Both the position numbers and the translations under genes were made by a program. This document shows, piece by piece, positions 41,908 through 51,116 of a stretch of 64,000 nt of DNA. Numbering within the stretch: the stretch's first letter is position 1; each line of letters begins with the position of its first letter. Where the stretch lies: NCBI GenBank assembly GCA_044866775.1, contig JBIOUG010000195.1, positions 136,362-200,361 of the forward strand. Reading direction: 5' to 3'. The DNA is from DASUNQ01 sp044866775 (GTDB lineage Bacteria; Acidobacteriota; Thermoanaerobaculia; Multivoradales; UBA5704). Below the pieces are notes generated by a model, which saw nothing but the letters and a program-made list of their open reading frames with translations, was not told the DNA's origin and did not search any database.

Positions 41908-44808
41908 ATGCCGATCCCGAAGTCCGCGCATGCTACCGCGCTGCTGCTCGTCGCCTCCCTTCTCCTGCTCGCCAGCCCCTCGCCGGCGTGGAGCGAGAAG
42001 GCTCCCGTTCCCGCCGCGAGTCTCGCTCCCGACCCCCGCGAGGCGCACCTCGCCGACCTCCGCCAGCTCACGCACAGCGGCGAGAACGCCGAGGCGTACT
42101 GGTCGCCGGACGGGCGTGAGCTGGTCTTCCAGGCGCGCGCCCTCGCCGCAGGCTGCGACCGCATCTTCCGCCTGCCGCTCGACACGGCGACGCCGCTGCC
42201 GGTGTCGAACGGCGAGGGGCGCACGACCTGCTCGTACTTCACCGCCGACGGCCAGCGCATCCTCTACTCCTCGACGCACCTGGTCGGCGGCCCCGCCTGC
42301 CCGCCCTCGCCCGACCGCTCCATGGGCTACGTCTGGCCGATCTACCCGAGCTACGAGATCCTGCTCGCGCAGCCGGACGGCTCGGCGCCGGTGCGGCTGA
42401 CCGAGAACGACGCCTACGACGCCGAGTCGACCGTCTGCCCCAAGGACGGCTCGATCGTCTTCACCTCGACGCGCGACGGCGACCTCGAGCTCTATCGCAT
42501 GACGGCCGGCGGCGGCAAGGTCGAGCGGCTGACGCAGACCCCCGGCTACGACGGCGGCGCCTTCTTCTCGCCCGACTGCAGCAAGATCGTCTGGCGCGCC
42601 TCGCGGCCGCGTGCGGGCGAGGAGCTCGACGACTACCGGCGCCTGCTCGGCCAGGGGCTCGTCCGCCCCAGCAAGCTCGAGCTCTGGATCGCCGACGCCG
42701 ACGGCGGCAACCCGCGCCAGCTCACCTACCTCGGCGCCGCCTCCTTCGCGCCGTCCTTCTTCCCGTCGGGCGAGCGGGTGATCTTCTCCTCGAACGCCGG
42801 CGACCCCAAAGGGCGGGAGTTCGACCTCTGGGCGATCAACACCGACGGCAGCGGCCTCGAGCGGATCACCTGGACGCCGGGCTTCGACGGCTTCCCGATG
42901 TTCTCGCCGGACGGCACGCGGCTCGCCTTCTCCTCGAACCGCCACCAGGGGCAGCCGGGGGAGACGAACGTCTTCGTCGCGCGCTGGGCCGACATCGGCG
43001 GGAAGATCACCGCGGAGGGAGTCGAGCCGGGGGAGGCGGACCCCCGGTTCGCGCTCGCCGGCCTCCAGGAGGCGTTCTCCGGCTCGGCCGATCGCTTCGC
43101 CGGCGACGTGCGCTGGCTCGCCGACGACGCGCGCGAGGGGCGCGGCATCGGCACGCGCGGGCTCGCCGAGGCGGCCGAGTGGCTGGTGACGCGCTTCGCC
43201 GCACTGGGGCTCGAGCCGGCCGGCGAGGCGGGCGGCTACCGCCACGGGTTCGAGGTGCCGGTGGCGATGGAGGTGGAGGCGGGGACGGCGGTCGCGATCG
43301 ACGGCGCCCCGCTCGCCCGCGCGGAGTTCCAGCCGGCCGTCTTCTCCTCCTCAGCCGCGGCGGCGGGTCCGGTCGTGGCCGCCGGCTACGGCATCACCGC
43401 CCCCGAGCTGGGGGTGGACGACTACGCGGGGCTCGAGGTGCGCGGCAAGGTCGTCGCCGTGCGGCGCTTCACGCCGGGCGGCGACGCGTTCGCCGCCGAG
43501 GACGCCGAGCGCCGCTACGGCGACCTGCGCTACAAGGCGTGGAACGCGCGCGAGCACGGCGCCGCGGCGCTGCTCGTCGTCGACCTCGCGACCGGCGAGG
43601 ACCCGCCGGCCGAGGCGCCGCTGCCAGAGCCGCGGATCGAGGCGATGGGGAGCGACGGGGACGCCGGGCTGCCGGTCGCCATCGTCTCCCGCGCCGCCGG
43701 CGCGCCGCTCTTCGCCGGCGAGCACGAGGCGCGGGTGGCGATCGCGCTCACCCAGCGCCGGGAGCCGGCGGTCAACGTCGTCGGCGTCCTGCGTGCGCCG
43801 GCCGGGCGGGCGGAGCCGGCGGTCGTCGCGTCGGTCTCCCCGGTCGGTGGTGCCCAGAGCGCGCGGCGCGTCGCGGGCGCGATCCTCGTCGGCGCGCACT
43901 ACGACCACCTCGGGATGGGCGGCTTCGCCTCGCTCGATCCCGACGTCCACGCGCCGCACAACGGCGCCGACGACAACGCCTCCGGCACCGCGGCGCTGCT
44001 CGAGATCGCCCGCCTGCTCGCCGCCCGCCGCGCCGAGCTCGAGCGCGACGTCTACTTCGCGGCCTTCTCCGGCGAGGAGCGGGGGGTGCTCGGCTCGACC
44101 GCGCTGGTGCGCCGGCCGCCGGCGGGCTTCGAGCCGGGGGCCCTGGTCGCCATGCTCAACCTCGACATGGTCGGGCGGCTGCGCGAGAACAAGCTCACCG
44201 TCCTCGGCGCCGAGTCGGCGGCGGAGTGGCGGGATATGGTCGAGCCGGCGTGCGCGCGCACCGGGCTCGACTGCGCGCTCTCCGGCGATGGCTACGGCCC
44301 CTCCGACCACACGCCGTTCTACGCCGCCGGCGTGCCGGTCCTCCACTTCTTCACCGGCGCGCACGACGACTACCACCGGCCGAGCGACGACGCCGCGGCG
44401 ATCAACGCCGCCGGCGGCGCGCGGGTGGCGGCGCTGGTGGCCGACGTCGCGGCCGAGCTGGCGCGCCGGCCGGCCGGGTTGACCTACCGCCAGACCCCGG
44501 CGCCGGCGCCGCAGGGCGACGTGCGCAGCTACGGCGCCTCGCTCGGCACCGTGCCGGACTACGCCGGCGACGGCCGGCCCGGCGTGCTCCTCGCCGGCGT
44601 GCGGCCGGGGAGCGCGGCCGAGAAGGCGGGGCTCCAGCGTGGCGACCTGCTGGTCGAGCTCGGCGGCTCGCCGATCCGCGACATCAACGACTTCATGTTC
44701 GTCCTGCGCAAGGCCAAGCCCGGCGAGCAAGCGACGGCGGTCGTCGACCGCGGCGGCCAGCGCCTCAGCCTCGAGGTCGTCTACGGCGAGAACCGCCGGT
44801 TGCGATAA
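41908..44808 (+). CDS. Exported M28 aminopeptidase with TolB-type propeller, PA and PDZ domains
   Basis: A 966-residue protein. Signal peptide (HATALLLVASLLLLASPSPAWS). Residues ~45-370 are WD40-like/TolB propeller repeats (AYWSPDGRELVF, TPGFDGFPMFSPDGTRLAFSS). A PA domain (~445-600) sits before the peptidase. The M28 core has all metal ligands: GAHYDHLG (His ~664), NGADDNASG (Asp), SGEERG (Glu), LNLDMVG (Asp), HDDYHRPSDD (His). A PDZ domain ends the protein (~870-966: GVLLAGVRPGSAAEKAGLQRGDLLVELGG). ATG at 41908 follows GAGAGAGA. Probably a periplasmic or secreted amino-peptidase feeding on peptides. Upstream neighbour is divergent Sel1 gene. Confidence 0.9.
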   Translation: MPIPKSAHATALLLVASLLLLASPSPAWSEKAPVPAASLAPDPREAHLADLRQLTHSGENAEAYWSPDGRELVFQARALAAGCDRIFRLPLDTATPLPVSNGEGRTTCSYFTADGQRILYSSTHLVGGPACPPSPDRSMGYVWPIYPSYEILLAQPDGSAPVRLTENDAYDAESTVCPKDGSIVFTSTRDGDLELYRMTAGGGKVERLTQTPGYDGGAFFSPDCSKIVWRASRPRAGEELDDYRRLLGQGLVRPSKLELWIADADGGNPRQLTYLGAASFAPSFFPSGERVIFSSNAGDPKGREFDLWAINTDGSGLERITWTPGFDGFPMFSPDGTRLAFSSNRHQGQPGETNVFVARWADIGGKITAEGVEPGEADPRFALAGLQEAFSGSADRFAGDVRWLADDAREGRGIGTRGLAEAAEWLVTRFAALGLEPAGEAGGYRHGFEVPVAMEVEAGTAVAIDGAPLARAEFQPAVFSSSAAAAGPVVAAGYGITAPELGVDDYAGLEVRGKVVAVRRFTPGGDAFAAEDAERRYGDLRYKAWNAREHGAAALLVVDLATGEDPPAEAPLPEPRIEAMGSDGDAGLPVAIVSRAAGAPLFAGEHEARVAIALTQRREPAVNVVGVLRAPAGRAEPAVVASVSPVGGAQSARRVAGAILVGAHYDHLGMGGFASLDPDVHAPHNGADDNASGTAALLEIARLLAARRAELERDVYFAAFSGEERGVLGSTALVRRPPAGFEPGALVAMLNLDMVGRLRENKLTVLGAESAAEWRDMVEPACARTGLDCALSGDGYGPSDHTPFYAAGVPVLHFFTGAHDDYHRPSDDAAAINAAGGARVAALVADVAAELARRPAGLTYRQTPAPAPQGDVRSYGASLGTVPDYAGDGRPGVLLAGVRPGSAAEKAGLQRGDLLVELGGSPIRDINDFMFVLRKAKPGEQATAVVDRGGQRLSLEVVYGENRRLR

Positions 44809-44912
44809 CCGGCGCAACTTGTCCGCCGCTGCGACGTACCTGTCCTCGACCGGGCTCGCGCCTCCGGGCGCTCCCGGCACGCCCAGATGGTCCTGAAAGG
44901 AGAACCCCGACC

Positions 44913-46760
44913 ATGAGGAAGACCCTCCTCCTGGCCTGCGCCCTGCTGTTACCGGCGGGCGCGGCCGTTGCCGCCCCCGCCCGCACCGTCGCCCCCGAGT
45001 TCAAGCCGCGCCTCGAAGCCTTCATCCAGGCCAAGGGAGCCAAGCCGGATAGCGAGCGCCTGAGCGAGCTGTTCGACATCTACTGGGACTTCGCGATGCA
45101 CGAGTTCCCGGAGTTCGCGACCTACGTCGGCTTCCCAGGCCAGAACGACCGCTGGACGGACCAGTCGGTCGCCGCCAAAGAGGCGCGCGACGCGCTGCTG
45201 CCGCTCGCCATCCAGACCATGGACACGATCGACCGCGGCAAGCTCTCCGAGCAGGACCGGGTCAACTACGACCTCTTCCGCCGCGACCTCGAGAGCGGCG
45301 TCGAAGGCCAGCGCTTCCATGGCGAGTACCTGGCCATCAACCAGATGGGGGGCGTCCACCAGGGCCCGGCGGACATGCTGGTGCAGATGCCCAAGACCAA
45401 CCAGCAGCAGGTCGAGGACATCCTGGCCCGCCTGCGCGAGATCCCGGCGCTCGTCGAGCAGAACATGGTCTGGCTCGAGAAGGGGCTCGCGGCCGGCGTG
45501 ACGCCGCCCCGGATCACGCTGCGCGAGGTGCCGCAGCAGATCTTGAACCAGATCCCCGAGGACCCGGCCAAGGCGCCGCTGCTCGAGCCGTTCAAGGAGC
45601 TGCCGGCGTCGATCCCCGCGGCCGAGCAGGAGCGGCTGCGGCGTGAAGCGACCGAGGCGTTCACCCAGCGCGTGCGGCCGGCCTACCAGAAGCTGCACGA
45701 GTTCATGGTCGGGACCTACATCCCCGGCACGCGCGAGTCGATCGGCATGAGCGCGCTCCCCGACGGCGAGGCCTGGTACGCCTTCAACGCCAAGCAGTCG
45801 ACGACGACCGACCTGACGCCCAAGCAGATCCACGAGCTGGGCCTCTCCGAGGTCAAGCGCATCCGCGCCGAGATGGACAAGGTGGTCGCGCAGACCGGCT
45901 TCAAGGGGAGCTTCGCCGAGTTCCTCGAGTTCCTGCGCACCGATCCGCAGTTCTTCTACGACAAGCCCGAGGCGCTGCTCGCCGGCTACCGCGACGTCGC
46001 CAAGCGCATCGATCCCGAGCTGGTGAAGCTCTTCGGCACGCTGCCGCGGCTGACCTACGGCGTCATCCCGGTGCCCGCCTTCGCCGAGAAGTCGCAGACC
46101 ACGGCCTACTACAACCCGGGCTCGCTGCGCGCCGGGCGGCCGGGCTACTTCTACGCCAACACCTACGACCTGAAGTCGCGGCCGAAGTGGGAGATGGAGG
46201 CGCTGACGCTGCACGAGGCGGTGCCAGGGCACCACCTGCAGATCGCCGTCGCCCAGGAGCTCGAGGACGTGCCGGAGTGGCGGCGCTACCAGGGCTACAC
46301 CGCCTACGTCGAGGGGTGGGGGCTCTACGCCGAGAGCCTGGGCGGCGACCTCGGCCTCTACAAGGACCCCTACGCCAAGTTCGGCCAGCTCACCTACGAG
46401 ATGTGGCGGGCGATCCGCCTGGTCGTCGACACCGGCATGCACGCCTTCGGCTGGACGCGCGAGCAGTCAATCGACTTCTTCAAGCAGAACGCCGGCAAGG
46501 CCGAGCACGACATCACGGTCGAGGTCGACCGCTACATCGTCTGGCCGGGCCAGGCGCTGGCCTACAAGGTCGGCGAGCTCAAGATCAAGGAGCTGCGGGC
46601 GATGGCCGAGAAGGAGCTCGGGGCGCAGTTCGACGTCCGCGCCTTCCACGACCAGGTGCTCGGCAAGGGCGCCGTGCCGCTGTCGGTGCTCGAGGCCAAC
46701 ATCGCCGAGTGGGTGGCGGGGCGGAAGGCCGCGGGGGCCGCGCAGCAGGCGGCGCCGTAG
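44913..46760 (+). CDS. DUF885 metallopeptidase-like protein, exported
   Basis: A 615-residue DUF885 protein with a signal peptide (LLLACALLLPAGAAVAA). The zinc-binding signature HEAVPGHHLQ lies near residue 434, followed by YVEGWGLYAESLG (third ligand Glu), the M32/M3-like arrangement of this family. N-terminal FDIYWDFAMHEFPEFATYVG and WTDQS are typical too. It is about the usual length, with no truncation. AAAGGAG lies 10 bases before ATG at 44913. With the M28 peptidase upstream on the same strand it makes a peptide-degrading pair. A strong hairpin (46769-46797) follows. Confidence 0.9.
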   Translation: MRKTLLLACALLLPAGAAVAAPARTVAPEFKPRLEAFIQAKGAKPDSERLSELFDIYWDFAMHEFPEFATYVGFPGQNDRWTDQSVAAKEARDALLPLAIQTMDTIDRGKLSEQDRVNYDLFRRDLESGVEGQRFHGEYLAINQMGGVHQGPADMLVQMPKTNQQQVEDILARLREIPALVEQNMVWLEKGLAAGVTPPRITLREVPQQILNQIPEDPAKAPLLEPFKELPASIPAAEQERLRREATEAFTQRVRPAYQKLHEFMVGTYIPGTRESIGMSALPDGEAWYAFNAKQSTTTDLTPKQIHELGLSEVKRIRAEMDKVVAQTGFKGSFAEFLEFLRTDPQFFYDKPEALLAGYRDVAKRIDPELVKLFGTLPRLTYGVIPVPAFAEKSQTTAYYNPGSLRAGRPGYFYANTYDLKSRPKWEMEALTLHEAVPGHHLQIAVAQELEDVPEWRRYQGYTAYVEGWGLYAESLGGDLGLYKDPYAKFGQLTYEMWRAIRLVVDTGMHAFGWTREQSIDFFKQNAGKAEHDITVEVDRYIVWPGQALAYKVGELKIKELRAMAEKELGAQFDVRAFHDQVLGKGAVPLSVLEANIAEWVAGRKAAGAAQQAAP

Positions 46761-46768
46761 GGCGGGGT

Positions 46769-46797
46769 GTAGGGGCGGAGGCAGGCTCCGCCCCTAC
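46769..46797. terminator. Hairpin between convergent genes
   Basis: GTAGGGGCGGAG-GCAGG-CTCCGCCCCTAC: twelve perfect pairs and a five-base loop, but no T-run. It lies between the ends of the DUF885 gene and the barrel gene and can serve both. Palindromes like this are dispersed in many GC-rich genomes, so it may also be a REP-type element. Confidence 0.6.
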
Positions 46798-46811
46798 GCA
46801 ACCGGCGCCGG

Positions 46812-47309
46812 CTAGTGGAACCTGAGCCCGAAGGCGAAGGACGCCGCGGTGTCGTCCGAGAGCACGAACTTCCCCTGGACGTAGGGACGCAGCGCGCCGC
46901 GCTTGGCGCCGGCGCCGGCCAGCAGGTTGAGCCCGATCTCGGTGTCGTCCTCCGCCTCGCAGCGCCGGCAGCCGCGTGGCGGGTCGATCTCGCTGAAGAT
47001 CACCGCCGGGCCGCCTCCGACCCAGACCGCCCACGGGGACTGTGTGCGGAGGTCGTAGTGGACGTCGGCGTTGAGCGTCCAGAGGGATCCCTCGTCGACG
47101 AAGACGTACTCCAGGTTGGGATTGAAGAACCACCGGCCGGTGAACTCCGTGAGCAGCTCGACGCCCACGAGCCCGCCGTCGGCCTGGTTGCTGTAGAAGC
47201 CCGCGCGCACCCCCGGGTCGATGTCCGCCACGACCGGGGCGGGCGCCAGGCAGACGACGCCGAGCGCCACCGCCAGCGCGGCGGCAAACCGTCCTGACCA
47301 CTCTCGCAT
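46812..47309 (-). CDS. Small outer-membrane beta-barrel-like protein
   Basis: A 165-residue protein with a signal peptide (SGRFAAALAVALGVVCLAPAPVVA). The mature part consists of alternating strands (GVRAGFYSNQADGGLVGVELLTEF, WFFNPNLEYVFVDEGSLWTLNADVHYDL, PYVQGKFVLSDDTAASFAFGLRFH) with a terminal F-G-L-R-F-H, so an eight-stranded OmpA/OmpW-like barrel is likely. ATG at 47309 has AAGGAGG 5 bases upstream on its strand, and excludes an N-terminal extension. No close family is recognised. Confidence 0.8.
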   Translation of the reverse strand: MREWSGRFAAALAVALGVVCLAPAPVVADIDPGVRAGFYSNQADGGLVGVELLTEFTGRWFFNPNLEYVFVDEGSLWTLNADVHYDLRTQSPWAVWVGGGPAVIFSEIDPPRGCRRCEAEDDTEIGLNLLAGAGAKRGALRPYVQGKFVLSDDTAASFAFGLRFH

Positions 47310-47440
47310 CACGCACCTCCTTGTCATTCCGGTCTCATCGGGGACACGAGTCCCCGCCGGACCCAGCCCATGCAAGCCCGCTGCCATGGCGTCGACAGGG
47401 CGGTCGCCCCGGCTCGTCTCGCCAGCGATAGCATCCGGGC

Positions 47441-48442
47441 GTGAACCTCCAGGCCCACTACTGGACCGTCATGCCGCGCCTGCGCCACGGCCTGCGGCCG
47501 CTTCCGGCGCCGCCGTCGCGGCCGTGGGAGGTGTCGGTCGAGGACCCGGTCACCGGGCGGGTGCGGCTGACCGCGAGGCTGTCCGAGCAGCCGGCCCCGG
47601 GGAGCGCGAGCGAGATCCTGGTGATCGTCCACGGGATCGGCGGCTGCTGCGAGAGCCGCACCGCGTTGTCGGCCGCGCGCGCGGCGGCGGCGCTCGGGAT
47701 GGCTGCGCTGCGCGTCAACCTGCGGGGCTGCGATCGGCTGGGCGACGACTTCTACCACGCGGGGCTGACGTCGGACCTGCACGCGGCGCTCGCCTCGGCG
47801 GAGGTCGCGCCGTACGAGAGGATCTTCCTGCTCGGCTACTCGCTCGGCGGGCACCTGGCGCTGCGGCTCGCGACCGAGGCGGCCGACCCGCGGCTCGCCG
47901 CCGTCGTCGCCGTTTGCGCGCCGCTCGACCTCGCGGGGGTGGTCACGGCGATCGACCGGCCGGCGCTCTGGGCGTATCGGCGGTCGGTCCTCGGCGGTCT
48001 CAAGGAGATCTACGCCGCCTGCGCGGCGCGGCGGCCGGGCGGGCTGCCGCTGCGCGAGGCGGCCGCCATCCGCCACCTGCGCGAGTGGGACGATCGGATC
48101 GTGGCGCCCCGCCACGGCTTCGCCGGGGCCGCCGACTACTACGCCCGCGCCGGCGTCGCGCCGCTGCTCCCGGAGCTGCGGCTGCCGGCGCTCTTCGTCG
48201 GCGCCGAGCACGACCCGATGGTGCCGGCGGCCACTGTCCGACCGGTACTCGAGCGCTTCGTCTCACCGCGCCTCACGGTGCGGTGGCTCACCCGCGGTGG
48301 CCACTGCGGGTTCCCGAACAACATCCAGGTAGGGGTGAACGGCTGCGACTCCTCAACAGTTGACGGGCGAGCGGGAGCTGGTGCCCTCGAGCGGCAGGTC
48401 ATCGCCTGGCTCCGCACCGCGAGCCCGCGGTCGGGCATCTGA
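47441..48442 (+). CDS. Alpha/beta hydrolase, YheT-like
   Basis: A 333-residue hydrolase: oxyanion motif VIVHGIGG (near 65), nucleophile elbow GYSLGGH (near 131), acid region VGAEHDPMVP and His in TRGGHCGF. The chain RVNLRGCDRLGDDFYHAGLTSDL is close to the YheT/ABHD esterase family. No signal peptide, so cytoplasmic. GTG start at 47441. Its last 90 bases overlap, on the opposite strand, the 3' end of the BtuF-like gene; both C-termini are low-complexity, so one of the two stops may be read beyond the native end. Confidence 0.8.
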   Translation: MNLQAHYWTVMPRLRHGLRPLPAPPSRPWEVSVEDPVTGRVRLTARLSEQPAPGSASEILVIVHGIGGCCESRTALSAARAAAALGMAALRVNLRGCDRLGDDFYHAGLTSDLHAALASAEVAPYERIFLLGYSLGGHLALRLATEAADPRLAAVVAVCAPLDLAGVVTAIDRPALWAYRRSVLGGLKEIYAACAARRPGGLPLREAAAIRHLREWDDRIVAPRHGFAGAADYYARAGVAPLLPELRLPALFVGAEHDPMVPAATVRPVLERFVSPRLTVRWLTRGGHCGFPNNIQVGVNGCDSSTVDGRAGAGALERQVIAWLRTASPRSGI

Positions 48443-49342
48443 CGTTTCCCCACCCAGCTCTTCGTTTTTCTCAGGCCGAGCGGTCCCGTGGAGGATCGCG
48501 GCCAACTGCTCGATCCCGTCGACGAGCCGCGGGCCGGGACGGCTGAAGCAGCCGTTGGCGTCGACCGCGAAGACCCGCCGCTCGCGCACCGCGCGCAGCT
48601 CTTCCCACTCCGGACGCCCGGCCATCGCCTCCACCTGCTCGCGGGCGCCGGCCTTGTCGAAGCCGCACGGCATGGCGACGATCACGTCGGGATCGGCGGC
48701 CCGCACCTGCTCCCAGGTGAGCCGCGCCGAGCGGTCGCCGGGCGCGGCGACGGCGTCGGCGCCGCCGGCGGCGGCGATCATCTCGGGCACCCAGTGGCCG
48801 CCGGCGAACGGCGGGTCGAGCCACTCGAGCGCGAGCACACGGGGGCGTGGCCGGCCGGCCACCGCGGCGCGGACCGCGGCCAGCCGCTGCTCGAGCGCGG
48901 CGACGAGCGCCGCGGCCTCGCTGGCGCGGCCGGTGGCGTCGCCGACGCGGCGGATGTCGGCGAGCACGTCGCCCAACGTGAAGGGATCGAGCGACAGCAC
49001 GTCGGGGCAGCGGGGGAGCGGGCGCACGGCGCCGTCGACCTGCGCCGTCGAGACCGCGCACACCGGGCAGAGCTGCTGGGTGACGACGAGGTCGGGGGCC
49101 AGGGCGGCGATCCGCTCCTCGTCGAGCGTGTAGAGGCTCTCGCCGCTCCCCACCTGCGCCGCGACCGCCCGGTCCACCTCCGCCGCCGTCATGCCCGCCG
49201 CCAGCGCACTGCCGGTGAGGATCGGCCGCGTCCGCGCCGCCGGCGGGTAGTCGCACTCGTGGCTGACGCCGACGACCAGCTCGCCCGCGCCCAGCGCGAA
49301 GAGGATCTCGGTGCCGTTGGGCACCAGCGAGACGATGCGCAC
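48353..49342 (-). CDS. BtuF-like cobalamin-binding protein without signal peptide
   Basis: A 329-residue periplasmic-binding-fold protein: MRIVSLVPNGTEILFALGAGELVVGVSHECDYPP, then LTGSAL and LAPDLVVTQQLCPVCAV, PFTLGDVLADIRRVGDATG and ADPDVIVAMPCGFDKA, as in cobalamin/iron-siderophore substrate-binding (BtuF/FecB) proteins. It starts directly at strand 1 of the fold, with no signal peptide or lipobox, which fits the cytoplasmic cobalamin-binding subgroup rather than an ABC transporter partner; no BtuC or BtuD gene is nearby. Overlaps the hydrolase gene end by 90 bases. Confidence 0.85.
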   Translation of the reverse strand: MRIVSLVPNGTEILFALGAGELVVGVSHECDYPPAARTRPILTGSALAAGMTAAEVDRAVAAQVGSGESLYTLDEERIAALAPDLVVTQQLCPVCAVSTAQVDGAVRPLPRCPDVLSLDPFTLGDVLADIRRVGDATGRASEAAALVAALEQRLAAVRAAVAGRPRPRVLALEWLDPPFAGGHWVPEMIAAAGGADAVAAPGDRSARLTWEQVRAADPDVIVAMPCGFDKAGAREQVEAMAGRPEWEELRAVRERRVFAVDANGCFSRPGPRLVDGIEQLAAILHGTARPEKNEELGGETSDARPRARGAEPGDDLPLEGTSSRSPVNC

Positions 49343-49475
49343 GGCGCTGAGTGTAGCGCCCGGCCTCGTGCCGGGCGTTTTCGGAGGAGGACCCCAATTC
49401 CTTCACCCGCTCTGAACGTAGCAACGGGGCGGGTAGTGCGCCGGGCATGGTGAAAGGCGCTACGATCGCGCGCCG

Positions 49476-51116
49476 ATGCCACGACACGCGGCGCGCGGCG
49501 GCCGGTCGCGCTCGGTGGCGCAGCGGAGGAGCGCCCCGGCGGGGGTCTCGCCGACCATCGCGGGAAGAGGATCGCGTTCCGCCTTGCTGGTCCTCGCCGC
49601 CGCCCTGGCGGTCTATCTGCTCGCCTGCTGGCTGGTGTGGTCGGAGACGCCGGTCGACGACGCCTACATCAGCTTCCGCTGCGCGCGGAACCTCGCCGCG
49701 GGCCACGGGCTGGTCTTCAACCCCGGCGAGCGCGTCGAGGGGTACAGCGGCCTCTCCTGGGTGCTGCTGCTGGCGGCAGGGGACGCTCTCGGGCTCGCGC
49801 CGCCGGCGTTCGCCAAATGGCTCGGGCTCGCGCTCGGGGCGGGCACGCTGCTGCTGGTGGGCGCGTGCCGGCGGCCGGCGCGCCTCCTCGCCGCCGGCCT
49901 TCTCGCGCTGTCGCTGCCTTTCGCCTATCACGCGGTGAACGGTCTCGAGACCGCGCTCGCGGCGTTCCTGCTCGCGACGCTGCTCTTGGTGCGGCCGGAC
50001 TCGCCGGCGCGCCGCGCCGGCCGGGTCGCGGCGGCGGCGCTGCTGGTCCTCACGCGTCCCGAGGGGCTGCTCGCCGTGCTCCTTTGGACGCTGGCGCTGC
50101 GCCTGGCGCGCCGCGCGCCGCTCCCGCGGCACGACCTCGTCCCGGCGCTCGCGGCCGCGTTCGCCTTCATAGCGCAGCTCGCATTCCGTTGGCTGTACTA
50201 CGGCGAGTGGATCGCCAACTCGGCGCGCGCCAAGCTCCTGCCGCTCGCCTTCGCCCTGCCGCTCGGTCTGGCCGACCTTGGCCGCTTCCTCTGGCACGCC
50301 GGCGCTTGGGGCGTGCTGCTGCTCGCGGCCGGCTTCGGCGCCCTCCGCGGCGGTCGCGACGAAGCCACGGCCGGCGGCGGGTCCACCGCGTCCTGGCCGC
50401 CGCCGCGCGCCCTCGGTCTCTTCCTCCTCGCCTTCGCGCTCGCTCTGGCGACGAGCGGCGGCGACAGCTTTCCGCTCTGGCGCTTCTACGTGCCGCTCCT
50501 GCCGGCGTTCTACGTGCTGGCGGGCGAGGGGCTGGTCGCGCTCGCGCGACTGGCCGCCGCCCGCCGCGCCCGCGCGCTGCGGCTGCTCGGGGCCGTCGCC
50601 GTCACGGCCTTGGTCGTCGCGAGCCTCGCCACCGCCACGCCCACCCAGCTCCGTGCCGTGGCCGTCGAGGGCGAGTGGGTGCGCGCGTGGGCGGCGGCCG
50701 GCGACGCCCTCGCCGCGGCCGTGCCGCCGGGGACGCGCATCGCCCTCTGCCCGGCCGGCGCCCTGCCGTACCACGCGGGCCTGCCGATCGTGGACATGCT
50801 CGGTCTGACGGACCCGCACGTCGCGCGCACGGCGCCCGACCGGCGCTACGTCTATCCCGGCCACCAGCGGCACGACGGCGCCTACGTGCTGGGGCGCCGC
50901 CCGGAGCTGGTGATGCTGGCCAACGGCCCGACGGCCGCCGCCCCCGGCGCGCCGTTCCCCTGGCACCTCGTCCGGCACTACGAGCGCGACGTCGCGCACA
51001 GCCCGCGCTTCCGCCGCGAGTATCGGCTGGTCAACCTCCGTCTCGCGTCCGGCCGCTACCTCCAGCTCTTCGCGCGGCGCGACGCGGCTGGCTGGCTCAG
51101 GGCGGTCCGCCCGTGA
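49476..51116 (+). CDS. GT-C type membrane glycosyltransferase-like protein
   Basis: A 546-residue polytopic protein (about 11 TM helices). TM1 is followed by TPVDDAYISFRCARNLAAGHGLVFNPGERVEGYSGLSWV, which carries the DDAYI and GERVEGY motifs seen in AftB/ZomB-type and related GT-C glycosyltransferases (DD as putative catalytic/metal residues). A periplasmic C-terminal part follows residue ~390 (CPAGALPYHAGLPIVDMLGLTDPHVA). Sugar donor and acceptor unknown. ATG at 49476; an N-terminal 35-residue Arg-rich tail is cytoplasmic. Monocistronic by appearance. Confidence 0.8.
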   Translation: MPRHAARGGRSRSVAQRRSAPAGVSPTIAGRGSRSALLVLAAALAVYLLACWLVWSETPVDDAYISFRCARNLAAGHGLVFNPGERVEGYSGLSWVLLLAAGDALGLAPPAFAKWLGLALGAGTLLLVGACRRPARLLAAGLLALSLPFAYHAVNGLETALAAFLLATLLLVRPDSPARRAGRVAAAALLVLTRPEGLLAVLLWTLALRLARRAPLPRHDLVPALAAAFAFIAQLAFRWLYYGEWIANSARAKLLPLAFALPLGLADLGRFLWHAGAWGVLLLAAGFGALRGGRDEATAGGGSTASWPPPRALGLFLLAFALALATSGGDSFPLWRFYVPLLPAFYVLAGEGLVALARLAAARRARALRLLGAVAVTALVVASLATATPTQLRAVAVEGEWVRAWAAAGDALAAAVPPGTRIALCPAGALPYHAGLPIVDMLGLTDPHVARTAPDRRYVYPGHQRHDGAYVLGRRPELVMLANGPTAAAPGAPFPWHLVRHYERDVAHSPRFRREYRLVNLRLASGRYLQLFARRDAAGWLRAVRP

